Below the pieces are notes generated by a model. The model made no database searches. It saw nothing but the letters and a program-made list of their open reading frames with translations, and had not been told where the DNA came from. A DNA stretch of 64,000 nt from Verrucomicrobiaceae bacterium (lineage in GTDB: Bacteria; Verrucomicrobiota; Verrucomicrobiia; Chthoniobacterales; JAATET01), in the NCBI GenBank assembly GCA_027488755.1, contig JAIYAZ010000105.1, positions 19,900-83,899 on the forward strand, in the 5' to 3' direction. Below, piece after piece: positions 1-7,409 of this stretch; position 1 is the first letter of the stretch, and each line of letters begins with the position of its first letter. The position numbers and the translations under genes were made by a program.

Positions 1-1619
1 CGGGCGAAGGGATTGGCGGTCGGGTTCGCCGGGGTGGCGCTCGGCGCGGGCGGCGGGGTCGCGGGGGGCGTCGGGGTTGGGGTCGGGGTTGGAGCTGCGG
101 GGGGAGCGGGGGTGGCGCTTGGCGGCGTCGGGGCGGGAGCGTCGGCGGGGACGGGGGTCGCGGTGGCGACGGGAGCGGGAGTCGGGGTGGCGGGCGGGGG
201 CGTTGGGGCGGGGTCGGGTGAGGATGCGGCGGGAGCGGGCACCGGGATGGTGGGGGTGAGGCGGAGGTGGCCGTCCGCGAGCTGGAGGGTGAAGGCCTGG
301 GTGAGCCCGGTGCGGGCGAGGACGCGGCGGAGTTCGGGTTCGAGGCTGCTCCAGAGCGCCTGGGCGAGCGCGGGCGGGCAGGGGAGGGTACCGAGATCCA
401 CGCGTTCGAGGGTCAGCTTGTCGGCGTGGAGGGAGAGGGTGTAGCGGACGATCCATTGGCGGCCGGCCCAGCCGAGCAGTTCGAAGAGGAGGATGCGGTC
501 GGGTTGGAGGCGGGCGACGAGGCCGAGGCGGCGGGCGGCTCCGGGGGCGTCGGCGGCGGCGGGGAAGGTGAGGCGCACGCGGCGGGCGAGGAAGGCGTTG
601 AGGGCGGCCTCGGAGAGTTCGGCCGGCGGCGCGGCGACGGGGCCGGCCTGCGCGGCGAAGGCGAGGGCGGCGATGACGGGCCGGTCGTCGGGCGGAGTGC
701 CGCCGGGCGGGAGGTTCGCGGGGGTGCGGGTGAGGAGGAAAAACCCGCCGGCAGCGGCGAGCGGGGCGAGGGTGAGCAGGGCGACGCCGGCGCGGCGGAG
801 CGCGGCGCGGCGGCGGCCGAGCACGGCGAGGGCGAGGCCTAGCGCGGCGAGGGCGGCGGGAAGCCCCAGGCCGAGGCGCACGGCGGGGCGCGGGACGTCG
901 GGCGCAAGGGCGAGGCCGGAAATCGGGTAATCGAGCGAGCGCTGGAACTCGGTCTGCCGCCGGGTTTGCTCGCGGGCTTCGCGTTCGGCGCGGGTGACCC
1001 AGACGCCGTCCTCGCGTTCGTCGCCAGATTGGAGGTGCTCGCGGTGGGCGCGGAAGGGGGCGGCCCAGGCGTCGAGGCGCGTGGCGGCTTCGGGGTGCGC
1101 GGTGCCCACGGCTTCGGCCTCGGCGAGGAGGGCGTCGAGTTCGTCGGGGCGGTAGGGGTGGTTTTCGTCGTAGACGGGGGCGATGGCGCGGGCGATGCGG
1201 TCGCGCACGGCGCGTTCGCGGGCGGCGGCCTCGTCGAGCCGGGCTTTTTGCAGGCGTTCGAAGCGGTCGGCTTCGCGGAGGAGGAAGGTGCGGGCTTCGC
1301 CCGCGGAACGGGCGTAGGCGCGGTAGGTGGCGGCGAGGGCGGTGAGTTCGACGGTGCCGCCGGCGAGGGTCGCGTCGTCGTAGAGCGGGAGGCGGCCGAC
1401 GATGCTACGGGGCTGGACGACGGCGCGGCTGCCGGTGTCGGACACGATGACGATGACGTTGCCCTGCGGGGTGAAGGATTGGGCGCGGATGGCCGAGACG
1501 ACGCCGTCGCCGCCGCGCACGAGGAAGAGCGTTTTCTCCGGCGGGGGCGGCTCCGCCCGGGCAAGCGCCGCCGCCAGCGCGAGCAGGGCGACGACAAGGC
1601 GGCGGAACGGGGGTCGCAT
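1..1619 (-). CDS. Exported membrane protein with Pro/Thr/Ala-rich tail (partial)
   Basis: The open frame runs from an ATG at 1619 leftwards past the window edge, giving at least 538 residues and no stop. It begins with a signal peptide (MRPPFRRLVVALLALAAALA, then RAEPPPP). Residues 30-90 form a small beta-rich region. Residues 95-220 are rich in Arg, Glu and Ala and look helical or coiled coil. Two hydrophobic segments follow near 255-300, then a mixed domain, and finally a long low-complexity tail of alternating Pro, Thr and Ala that reaches the edge. I recognise no family. It is divergent from sufE, with 83 bases between the starts. The very high GC of the tail explains the spurious Gly/Ala-rich open frames on the other strand. 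Confidence 0.7.
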   Translation of the reverse strand, partial: MRPPFRRLVVALLALAAALARAEPPPPEKTLFLVRGGDGVVSAIRAQSFTPQGNVIVIVSDTGSRAVVQPRSIVGRLPLYDDATLAGGTVELTALAATYRAYARSAGEARTFLLREADRFERLQKARLDEAAARERAVRDRIARAIAPVYDENHPYRPDELDALLAEAEAVGTAHPEAATRLDAWAAPFRAHREHLQSGDEREDGVWVTRAEREAREQTRRQTEFQRSLDYPISGLALAPDVPRPAVRLGLGLPAALAALGLALAVLGRRRAALRRAGVALLTLAPLAAAGGFFLLTRTPANLPPGGTPPDDRPVIAALAFAAQAGPVAAPPAELSEAALNAFLARRVRLTFPAAADAPGAARRLGLVARLQPDRILLFELLGWAGRQWIVRYTLSLHADKLTLERVDLGTLPCPPALAQALWSSLEPELRRVLARTGLTQAFTLQLADGHLRLTPTIPVPAPAASSPDPAPTPPPATPTPAPVATATPVPADAPAPTPPSATPAPPAAPTPTPTPTPPATPPPAPSATPANPTANPFA

Positions 1620-1702
1620 GGTCGGGGGGAGCATAAGCGCGTTTCCCGGGCGGCTCCATCGCAAAGGCGACGGGCATTGCCCCCTGCGGTATGCTGCGGG
1701 GC

Positions 1703-2107
1703 ATGACTTTGGCGGAGAAACAGGCCGAGTGGACCGGGCGTTACGCGCTGATCCCGGACGCGCAGGAGCGGCTGTCGACGATCATCGCGCGGCGGAGCCG
1801 GCTGGAGCCGCTGCGTGAGGGGGAGCGGGTGGACGCGAATCTCGTGCCGGGCTGCGTGTCCCGCGTGTGGCTCGCGGGCGGGGTGGCGGAGGGACGACTG
1901 CGGCTGCGGGTGGACGCGGAGGCGGCGCTGGTGCGGGGGCTGGCGGGGTTTGTGGCGGAGTTTTTTGACGGCGAGCCGGCCGCGGAGGTGCGGGGGTTTT
2001 CGTTCACGCTGCTGGAGGATTTGCGGCTGACGCGGCAGCTCTCGCCCACGCGGGCGCAGGGCATGCAAAGCGTGGTGCGGCGGATTCAGGCGCTGGCGGG
2101 GGCATGA
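1703..2107 (+). CDS. sufE: SufE-family cysteine desulfurase activator
   Basis: SufE accepts sulfane sulfur from the desulfurase SufS and passes it to the SufBCD scaffold. About 134 residues, as usual for the family. The core is visible: LIPDAQERLSTII near the N-terminus, then VPGCVSRVWL with the sulfur-accepting Cys, then GFVAEFFDG and the C-terminal helix. An ATG 12 bases upstream is also possible; 1703 gives the expected MTLAEKQAEW start. The stop overlaps the tatD start (ATGA), so the two are probably co-translated. The sufCBD genes lie 27 kb away and no sufS is present, so the Suf machinery is split on this chromosome. Confidence 0.85.
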   Translation: MTLAEKQAEWTGRYALIPDAQERLSTIIARRSRLEPLREGERVDANLVPGCVSRVWLAGGVAEGRLRLRVDAEAALVRGLAGFVAEFFDGEPAAEVRGFSFTLLEDLRLTRQLSPTRAQGMQSVVRRIQALAGA

Positions 2108-2883
2108 CGTTTTTCGACTCCCACAACCACCTGCAGGATGCGGCTCTCGACGGCGTGCGGGCGGAAGTGCTGCGCGGCGGCGCGGTGGCCGGCATGGTGG
2201 TGAACGGCACGGGTGAGGACGACTGGGCGGCGGTGGCGCGGCTCGCGGCGGAGCATGCGGGCGTGCGGCCGAGCTACGGGGTGCATCCGTGGCGGGTGGA
2301 TGAGGCGGGGCCGGGGTGGTTTGAGCGGCTGGGGGAGTTTCTCGACGGGGGCGGGCACGTGGGGGAGATCGGCCTCGACCGCTGGCGGACGACGGAGAAT
2401 TTTCCGCGGCAGTTGGAGTTTTTTCGGCGGCAGTTTGCCGAGGCGGGGCGGCGCGGTGTGGCGGCGAGCGTGCACGGGGTGCGGGCGTGGGGGGCGCTGT
2501 GGGATGAGGTGCGCACGGACCCGACGCCGGGCCGGGGCTGGCTACTGCATGCCTACGGCGGGCCGCCCGAAATGGTGGCGGGGTTCGCGGCGCGCGGGGC
2601 GTATTTTTCGTATTCGGGGTCGTTTGACAATCCGGGACGGGAGCGGAAACGCGAGGCGTTCCGGCGGGTGCCGGTGGAGCGCTTGCTGGTGGAGACGGAC
2701 GCGCCGGCGATGCCGCTCGACGCGACGCGGAGCCGGCATCCGCTGAGCGTCGCAGGGCGGGCGGTGCATCATCCGGCCGATCTTGCGGTGGCCTATGAGG
2801 GGCTGGCGCGGCTGCGGGGGATGCCGGTCGCGGAACTGGCGGAAATCGTGGCGGAGAATTACGCGCGGCTTTTCGGCTCCTGA
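2104..2883 (+). CDS. TatD-family metal-dependent hydrolase
   Basis: 259 residues with a TIM-barrel metallohydrolase pattern. The N-terminal FDSHNHL supplies the HxH metal ligands (His7 and His9), GEIGLDRW supplies the Glu ligand, and ETDAPAMP near residue 200 supplies the late Asp. Family members are 3'-5' DNases or deacylases; the substrate cannot be told from sequence. It overlaps sufE by 4 bases. Its last 25 bases overlap the convergent tcdA gene. Confidence 0.85.
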   Translation: MTFFDSHNHLQDAALDGVRAEVLRGGAVAGMVVNGTGEDDWAAVARLAAEHAGVRPSYGVHPWRVDEAGPGWFERLGEFLDGGGHVGEIGLDRWRTTENFPRQLEFFRRQFAEAGRRGVAASVHGVRAWGALWDEVRTDPTPGRGWLLHAYGGPPEMVAGFAARGAYFSYSGSFDNPGRERKREAFRRVPVERLLVETDAPAMPLDATRSRHPLSVAGRAVHHPADLAVAYEGLARLRGMPVAELAEIVAENYARLFGS

Positions 2884-3662
2884 GCCGCGAGCCGGCGGAC
2901 GACCTCGCCGGCGGCGATGAAGCCGAAGGTGCCGGTGACGAAGCAGGCGGCGCCGAAGCCGGTGGCGCAGTCGAGGCGGAGTTCGCCGCCGGGCTCGGGC
3001 TCGGCGCAGACGCGGCCGTCGCTCCACGGGTAGCGGGGGGGCTCGCTGGTGATGATGGTGGGGATGCCGTAGTCGCGCCCCTCGCCCTTTTCCCAGTTGT
3101 ATTCGCGGCGGAGTTTGCGGCGGACTTGGCGGATCAATTCGTCGCCGCCGGCGAGGCCGAGGTCGACGCAGCGGATGAGGGTGGGGTCCGCGCGGCCGCC
3201 GGCGCTGCCGACGGTGACGGCGGGCAGGTCGAGCCGGCGGGCGGTGCCGAGGATGGCGGCCTTGACCGACATGCGGTCGGTGGCGTCGACGACAAAGTCG
3301 AGCGGGCCGCCGAGGAGGCGCGCGGCGTTGGCCTCGGTGAGGAATTCGGCGATCGGGGTGACGGCGCAGGCGGGGTGAATGGCGGCGATGCGGGCGGCGA
3401 GAACGTCAATTTTTGGCCGGCCGACGGTCTCGGTGAGGGCGGGGAGCTGGCGGTTGACGTTGGTGATGCAGACGTCGTCGAGGTCGATGAGCGTGAGGGC
3501 GCCGACGCCGGAGCGGGCGAGGGCTTCGACGGTCCAGGAGCCCACGCCGCCGACGCCGACGACGGCGACGTGCGCGGCATGGAGGCGGGGCAGGGCGGCG
3601 CGCCCGAGGAGGCGGGCGAGGCTGGTGAAACGGGGGTCGGGGGGATTTGCCGGGTCCGCCAT
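2859..3662 (-). CDS. tcdA: tRNA threonylcarbamoyladenosine dehydratase (TcdA/CsdL)
   Basis: 267-residue E1-like enzyme that cyclises t6A37 in tRNAs to the hydantoin form using ATP. The start MADPANPPDP at 3662 is chosen because the Rossmann core follows directly: VVGVGGVGSW (residues 34-43), TLIDLDDVCITNVNRQ (57-72) and the VDATD motif. GRVCAEPEP and GFGAACFVTGTFG near the C-terminus fit the TcdA branch rather than ThiF or MoeB. It starts 5 bases after the upstream cyclase gene and is probably co-transcribed with it. Its tail overlaps tatD convergently. Confidence 0.85.
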   Translation of the reverse strand: MADPANPPDPRFTSLARLLGRAALPRLHAAHVAVVGVGGVGSWTVEALARSGVGALTLIDLDDVCITNVNRQLPALTETVGRPKIDVLAARIAAIHPACAVTPIAEFLTEANAARLLGGPLDFVVDATDRMSVKAAILGTARRLDLPAVTVGSAGGRADPTLIRCVDLGLAGGDELIRQVRRKLRREYNWEKGEGRDYGIPTIITSEPPRYPWSDGRVCAEPEPGGELRLDCATGFGAACFVTGTFGFIAAGEVVRRLAAQEPKSRA

Positions 3663-3667
3663 CGGGG

Positions 3668-6346
3668 CTATGCGGCAAAGGCGGTGACGCCTTCGGGGTG
3701 GGCGGCGTGCGCGGCGAGGTCGATGGCTTCCCAGACGCCGAGCTGGCGGCCGAGATTCCATTCGCGGAGGCGTTCGACGGGGTCGATCGCGGCCTTGAGG
3801 CGGTCGAGGGTGGCCTCCCAGGCGGGGAGGTCGGTCGAGTCGAGCATGATGCCGAGGGCTTCGCGGCCGGCCTCGGCGGCACCGAGCACGCGCGCGGCGA
3901 GGGCGGGTTCGTCCTCGAGGAGGAGGGCTTCGCCGAAGATGTGGAGCAGGAAGGGGGTGACCCAGCGGTTGCCGAGGCGGCGCGCGGTGGCGGTCCATTC
4001 GTTGAGGGCGGCGCGGGCGGCGGCGGCGTCACCATCCGCGACGCAGGTGCGGGCGATGCCCCAGAGCAGGTAGCCGCAGACCCACTGGTCGCCGACGGAG
4101 CGGTAGATGGCGAGGCTTTCCTCGCGGAGGCGGCGGGACTCCTTGTAATCGCCGCGGTCGGCGGCGCAACTGGCGAGGCCGCTAAGGCCGACGGCGGTGA
4201 GGGTGACGTCGCGGAGTTCGTGGCCGGCCTCGACGGCGCGCTGGAAGTGGGCGTCGATGCCCTCGGTCTGGCCGAGGTTGCGGCGGACGAAGCCGAGGAA
4301 GGCGAATTGCAGGGCGGCATCGCGGGTGCGGCCGAGGTTTTCGAGCAGGGTGACGGCCTGTCCGTAGTATTCGTTGGCCTCGGTGGAGTTGTCGCGGCAC
4401 CAGGCGATGCGGCCGGCGCCGACGAGGGCATCGGCGCGGGCGTCGGTGGGGGCTTCGGCCCCGGGGGCGGTGAGGAGCATGTCGAAGGCGGCGCGGGCTT
4501 CCTCAAAGTTCCCGCGGATTTCGGCGAAGCGGGTGAGGCAGCCGATCATGCGCAGGCCTTTTTGCACGCGGTCGGGGGATTCGGCGGCCCAGTTGGCGGC
4601 GAGGCGGAAGTTGAAGAGGTCGGCGTTGATGCGTTCGAGCCAGAGGGCGGTCTCGGGGCCTTCGAGTTTCGGGCGGGCGGTTTCCGCGAAGGCGAGGAAG
4701 TAGTCGAGGTGGCGGTCGCGCAGGGCGGGGAATTCGCCGGAGGCTTCGAGGCGCTCGCGGGAGTATTGCCAGACGGACTCGATCATGGTGTAGCGGGTTT
4801 CGTCGTTGGCGTCGGTTTCCACCGAGAGGAGGGATTTGTCGACGAGGAGCTGGAGGAGGTCGAGGGCGTCGTAGGCATCGACGCCGTCGCCGGTGCAGAT
4901 GGCCTCGATGGCGTCGATCGTGCGGCCGCCGCCGAAGACCCCGAGGCGGCGGAAGAGGACGCGTTCGCTTTCGGAAAGGAGGTCGTAGCTCCAGTCGATG
5001 AGGGTGCGGAGCGTCTGCTGGTGCGGGAGGACGGAGCGGCCGCCGCCGGTGAGGAGGCGGAAGCGGTCGTCGAGGCGGGTGGCGATTTGCTCGGGGGTGA
5101 GGACGCGGGCGCGGGCGGCGGCGAGCTCGATGGCGAGCGGGATGCCGTCGAGGCGCCAGCAGATCTGGGCGATGGCGGCGGCGTTTTGGCGGGTGATTTC
5201 GAAGCCGGGTTTGACGGCGGCGGCGCGGTCGATGAAGAGGCGGACGGCCTCGTATTGGGAGATGGTGGCGGCGAGGTCGGGGACCTGGAAGAGGTCGCGC
5301 GCGGGGTCGATGATGCCGAGCGGGGGGACGGCCCAGGTGCGTTCGCCGGCGATGCCGAGGGAGGCGCGGCTGGTGGCGAGGATTTTGATGGTGCTGCAAC
5401 CGCGGAGGATGTCGGCGACGAGGTCGGCGCAGGCGTTGAGGACGTGCTCGCAGTTGTCGAGGATGAGGAGGATGCGCCGGCCGCAGAGGAAGCGGATGAG
5501 GGCCTGGCGCGGGGATTCGCCGGGCTCCTCGCGCAGGCCGACGGTGCCGGCGGCGAGTTCGACGATGCGCTCGGGCTCGGAGATGGTGGCCAGTTCGACG
5601 AGCCAGACGCCGTCGGGGTAGTCGCCAAGGATTTCCTCGGCGACCTGGATGCTGAGGCGGGTTTTGCCGGTGCCGCCGGTGCCGGTGAGGGTGAGGAGGC
5701 GGGTTTCGCCGAGGAGGCGTTTGACCTCGGAGCGGTCGCGTTCGCGGCCGACAAAGGTGTTGAGCAGGGTGGGGAGGTTGTTCGGGGTGATCTCGAGGGT
5801 GCGCAGGGGCGGGAACTCGGCCGGCAGTCCGGGCAGGGCGAGCTGGAAGAGGTGCTCGGGCCGGGTGAGGTCGCGCAGGCGGCGTTCGCCCAGGTCGCGG
5901 AGCATGACGCCGGGGTGGAGGTGGTCGCGCACGAGCTCCTCGACGGGCAGCGAGAGCAGGACCTGGCCGCCGTGGGCGGCGGCGAGCATGCGGGCGACGC
6001 GGTTGAGGCTGTTGCCGAAGTAGTCGTTGTCGCGGAATTCCGCCGAGCCCGCGTGGAGGGCCATGCGCACGCGGAGCGGGCCGGTTTCGGCCCAGGGCTC
6101 CTGGTGGAGGGCGGACTGGGCCTGGGCGGCGGTGTTCACGGCGTCGCCGGCGCGGTCAAAGGCCACGCAGAAGGCGTCACCGATGGTTTTGAACACGTAG
6201 CCGTCGTTGGCGGCGATGGATTCCCGGAGGATTTCGTCGTGCCGGCGCAGGGCGACCCGCATGGCCTCGGGGTGGCGCTCCCAGAGCCGGGTGCTGCCCT
6301 CGATGTCGCTGAACAGGAAGGTGACGGTGCCGACCGGCGGGTTCAT
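3668..6346 (-). CDS. Class III nucleotidyl cyclase - NB-ARC ATPase - TPR regulator
   Basis: 892 residues in three parts. Residues 5-170 are a class III cyclase domain with both metal Asp sites (FSDIEGS, Asp14; GDAF, Asp57), a substrate Lys (Lys53) and the transition-state pair in NSLNRVAR (Asn115, Arg119), so it is likely active, probably on ATP. Residues 195-480 are an NB-ARC/AP-ATPase with Walker A GTGGTGKT (222-229) and Walker B ILLILDNCEH (292-301). From about 540 to the end are TPR-like helical repeats. There is no DNA-binding domain and no signal peptide, so it is probably a cytoplasmic cyclic-nucleotide switch gated by ATP or by protein binding. It is followed 5 bases later by tcdA, which seems functionally unrelated. 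Confidence 0.85.
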   Translation of the reverse strand: MNPPVGTVTFLFSDIEGSTRLWERHPEAMRVALRRHDEILRESIAANDGYVFKTIGDAFCVAFDRAGDAVNTAAQAQSALHQEPWAETGPLRVRMALHAGSAEFRDNDYFGNSLNRVARMLAAAHGGQVLLSLPVEELVRDHLHPGVMLRDLGERRLRDLTRPEHLFQLALPGLPAEFPPLRTLEITPNNLPTLLNTFVGRERDRSEVKRLLGETRLLTLTGTGGTGKTRLSIQVAEEILGDYPDGVWLVELATISEPERIVELAAGTVGLREEPGESPRQALIRFLCGRRILLILDNCEHVLNACADLVADILRGCSTIKILATSRASLGIAGERTWAVPPLGIIDPARDLFQVPDLAATISQYEAVRLFIDRAAAVKPGFEITRQNAAAIAQICWRLDGIPLAIELAAARARVLTPEQIATRLDDRFRLLTGGGRSVLPHQQTLRTLIDWSYDLLSESERVLFRRLGVFGGGRTIDAIEAICTGDGVDAYDALDLLQLLVDKSLLSVETDANDETRYTMIESVWQYSRERLEASGEFPALRDRHLDYFLAFAETARPKLEGPETALWLERINADLFNFRLAANWAAESPDRVQKGLRMIGCLTRFAEIRGNFEEARAAFDMLLTAPGAEAPTDARADALVGAGRIAWCRDNSTEANEYYGQAVTLLENLGRTRDAALQFAFLGFVRRNLGQTEGIDAHFQRAVEAGHELRDVTLTAVGLSGLASCAADRGDYKESRRLREESLAIYRSVGDQWVCGYLLWGIARTCVADGDAAAARAALNEWTATARRLGNRWVTPFLLHIFGEALLLEDEPALAARVLGAAEAGREALGIMLDSTDLPAWEATLDRLKAAIDPVERLREWNLGRQLGVWEAIDLAAHAAHPEGVTAFAA

Positions 6347-6397
6347 TTCACGGGCAGCGTAGCCGCGATGCGGCGGAACTCAAAACGCGAATGCGCG

Positions 6398-6760
6398 TCA
6401 GTCCCGAAACAACGTGCGGGCGGGTTTTGCCAGCAGCACGGCCAGGGTGATGAGGCTGAGCAGGAAGCCGTTGAAATACCCCACGCCCATCCAGAGGGCG
6501 ACCACCGGCACGAAGAGGAAAAAAATGACGACCTTGAGCCGGCGCTGCCGCCAGAGCGCCCAGGCAAGGGCGAAGTAGAGGGTCGTGAACGCCCACATGA
6601 TGCTGATCTGCACGGCGAAGCGGAGGAAGTCGTTGCGGGCCCCGCTTTCACTGGCGAGCCATTCGCCGCGGAAGGCCCCGAGAGCAATGACGGCCTCGTA
6701 GAGCGCGGCCAGGCCGAGGGCGAGAAAGAGGGCCGCGAGGATGGTGAGAACAAGACGCAT
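6398..6760 (-). CDS. Small membrane protein, unknown
   Basis: 120 residues from the ATG at 6760; a GTG at 6778 would add six residues. Four hydrophobic helices are visible: residues 2-22 (LVLTILAALFLALGLAAL), about 45-63, 72-90 and 92-108. A short basic cluster (WRQRRLKVV) lies between helices 2 and 3, and the C-terminus is positively charged. I recognise no family. It lies 51 bases upstream of the cyclase gene in the same direction and may be co-transcribed with it. Confidence 0.6.
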   Translation of the reverse strand: MRLVLTILAALFLALGLAALYEAVIALGAFRGEWLASESGARNDFLRFAVQISIMWAFTTLYFALAWALWRQRRLKVVIFFLFVPVVALWMGVGYFNGFLLSLITLAVLLAKPARTLFRD

Positions 6761-6793
6761 GACCCCGGGGTGTCGCACGGCGCGGCCGGGGAA

Positions 6794-7102
6794 TCAAGCC
6801 GCGGGCGGGCCGGGCCGGGGCGGAATCACCACGGGCGTGACGGCGGCCCAGTGTCCCCGCGGGCAGGAGGCGGTGCGCCAGGCGACCTTTTTGCCGACGT
6901 GGCAGCCGCATGCGGCGCATTGGTCGGCGGCGGCGAGATACTGACCGCAGGCGTTCGTGCGGCAGATGGCGTGGCGGCGGGCGATCTCGGCGGGATCCAT
7001 CTGAGGGTCACCCCGGTGCTCGGCGGCGCGCTCGCGGAGGGCCGCGAGAAGGTAGCGACCGATCCTTTGCAAAATACCGGGCGGGCGGGCCGGGGTGCTC
7101 AT
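6794..7102 (-). CDS. Cys-rich small protein, putative zinc ribbon
   Basis: 102 residues from the ATG at 7102. Its open frame extends into the tRNA gene, but those upstream codons are not real. The second half carries CRTNACGQY, CAACGCHVGKK and SCPRGHW, giving six cysteines in a CxxxxC...CxxCxC...C pattern. This resembles small uncharacterised zinc-ribbon proteins whose core ends in a CP..W motif (DUF6171-like). I infer metal binding; no function is claimed. It sits 14 bases downstream of tRNA-Pro on the same strand. Confidence 0.6.
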   Translation of the reverse strand: MSTPARPPGILQRIGRYLLAALRERAAEHRGDPQMDPAEIARRHAICRTNACGQYLAAADQCAACGCHVGKKVAWRTASCPRGHWAAVTPVVIPPRPGPPAA

Positions 7103-7116
7103 CCTGTCGGAAAAAA

Positions 7117-7190
7117 TCGGGGCGACAGGATTCGAACCTGCGACCTCGTGGTCCCAAACCACGCGCTCTACCAAGCTAAGCTACGCCCCG
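7117..7190 (-). tRNA. tRNA-Pro (anticodon UGG)
   Basis: The reverse complement folds as a full cloverleaf. The acceptor stem pairs CGGGGCG with CGCCCCG. The D arm follows, the anticodon stem CGTGG/CCACG encloses loop TTTGGGA (anticodon TGG), and the T arm contains GGTTCGAATCC. The discriminator base is A (complement of 7117). CCA is not encoded; the next bases are TTT. Confidence 0.95.
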
Positions 7191-7306
7191 TGAATGCGGA
7201 CGATGACCGATAATGCCGGGCGGCGCAAGCGGAGGAAGCGGGGCCGGCAGCGGCCGGGGATTCTGCGCCGGGAGCCCGCCGGAAACCAGTCCCTCCGCCC
7301 TATGGC

Positions 7307-7327
7307 CGGGGGCGCGCCCCCGTTTTT
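7307..7327 (+). terminator. GC hairpin followed by five T
   Basis: A perfect 16-base palindrome (7307-7322) is followed by TTTTT, which fits an intrinsic terminator read left to right. No plus-strand gene ends just upstream, so it may instead be an attenuator in the leader of the gene starting at 7410, or a chance GC palindrome. The rest of the 219-base gap between the tRNA and 7410 holds nothing I recognise. Confidence 0.3.
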
Positions 7328-7409
7328 GATTGAATCCCCCGGAGCTTTGGGGTCGAAATGAGCATCGCAGGCTCGGAGCCATGCGTAAGTTCGAGAGATT
7401 ATTTCCAAC

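Noticed and set aside
966-1706. 246-residue plus-strand open frame
   Set aside because: Antisense to the exported protein at 1-1619; composition of a GC shadow.
839-2068. 409-residue minus-strand open frame
   Set aside because: It runs out of frame across the start of the exported protein (1-1619) and the opposite strand of sufE; no recognisable motif.
3647-7213. 1188-residue plus-strand open frame rich in Gly, Glu and Ala
   Set aside because: It is the antisense shadow of the cyclase gene and its neighbours on the minus strand; the residue composition is that of a complementary GC-rich frame, with no domain.
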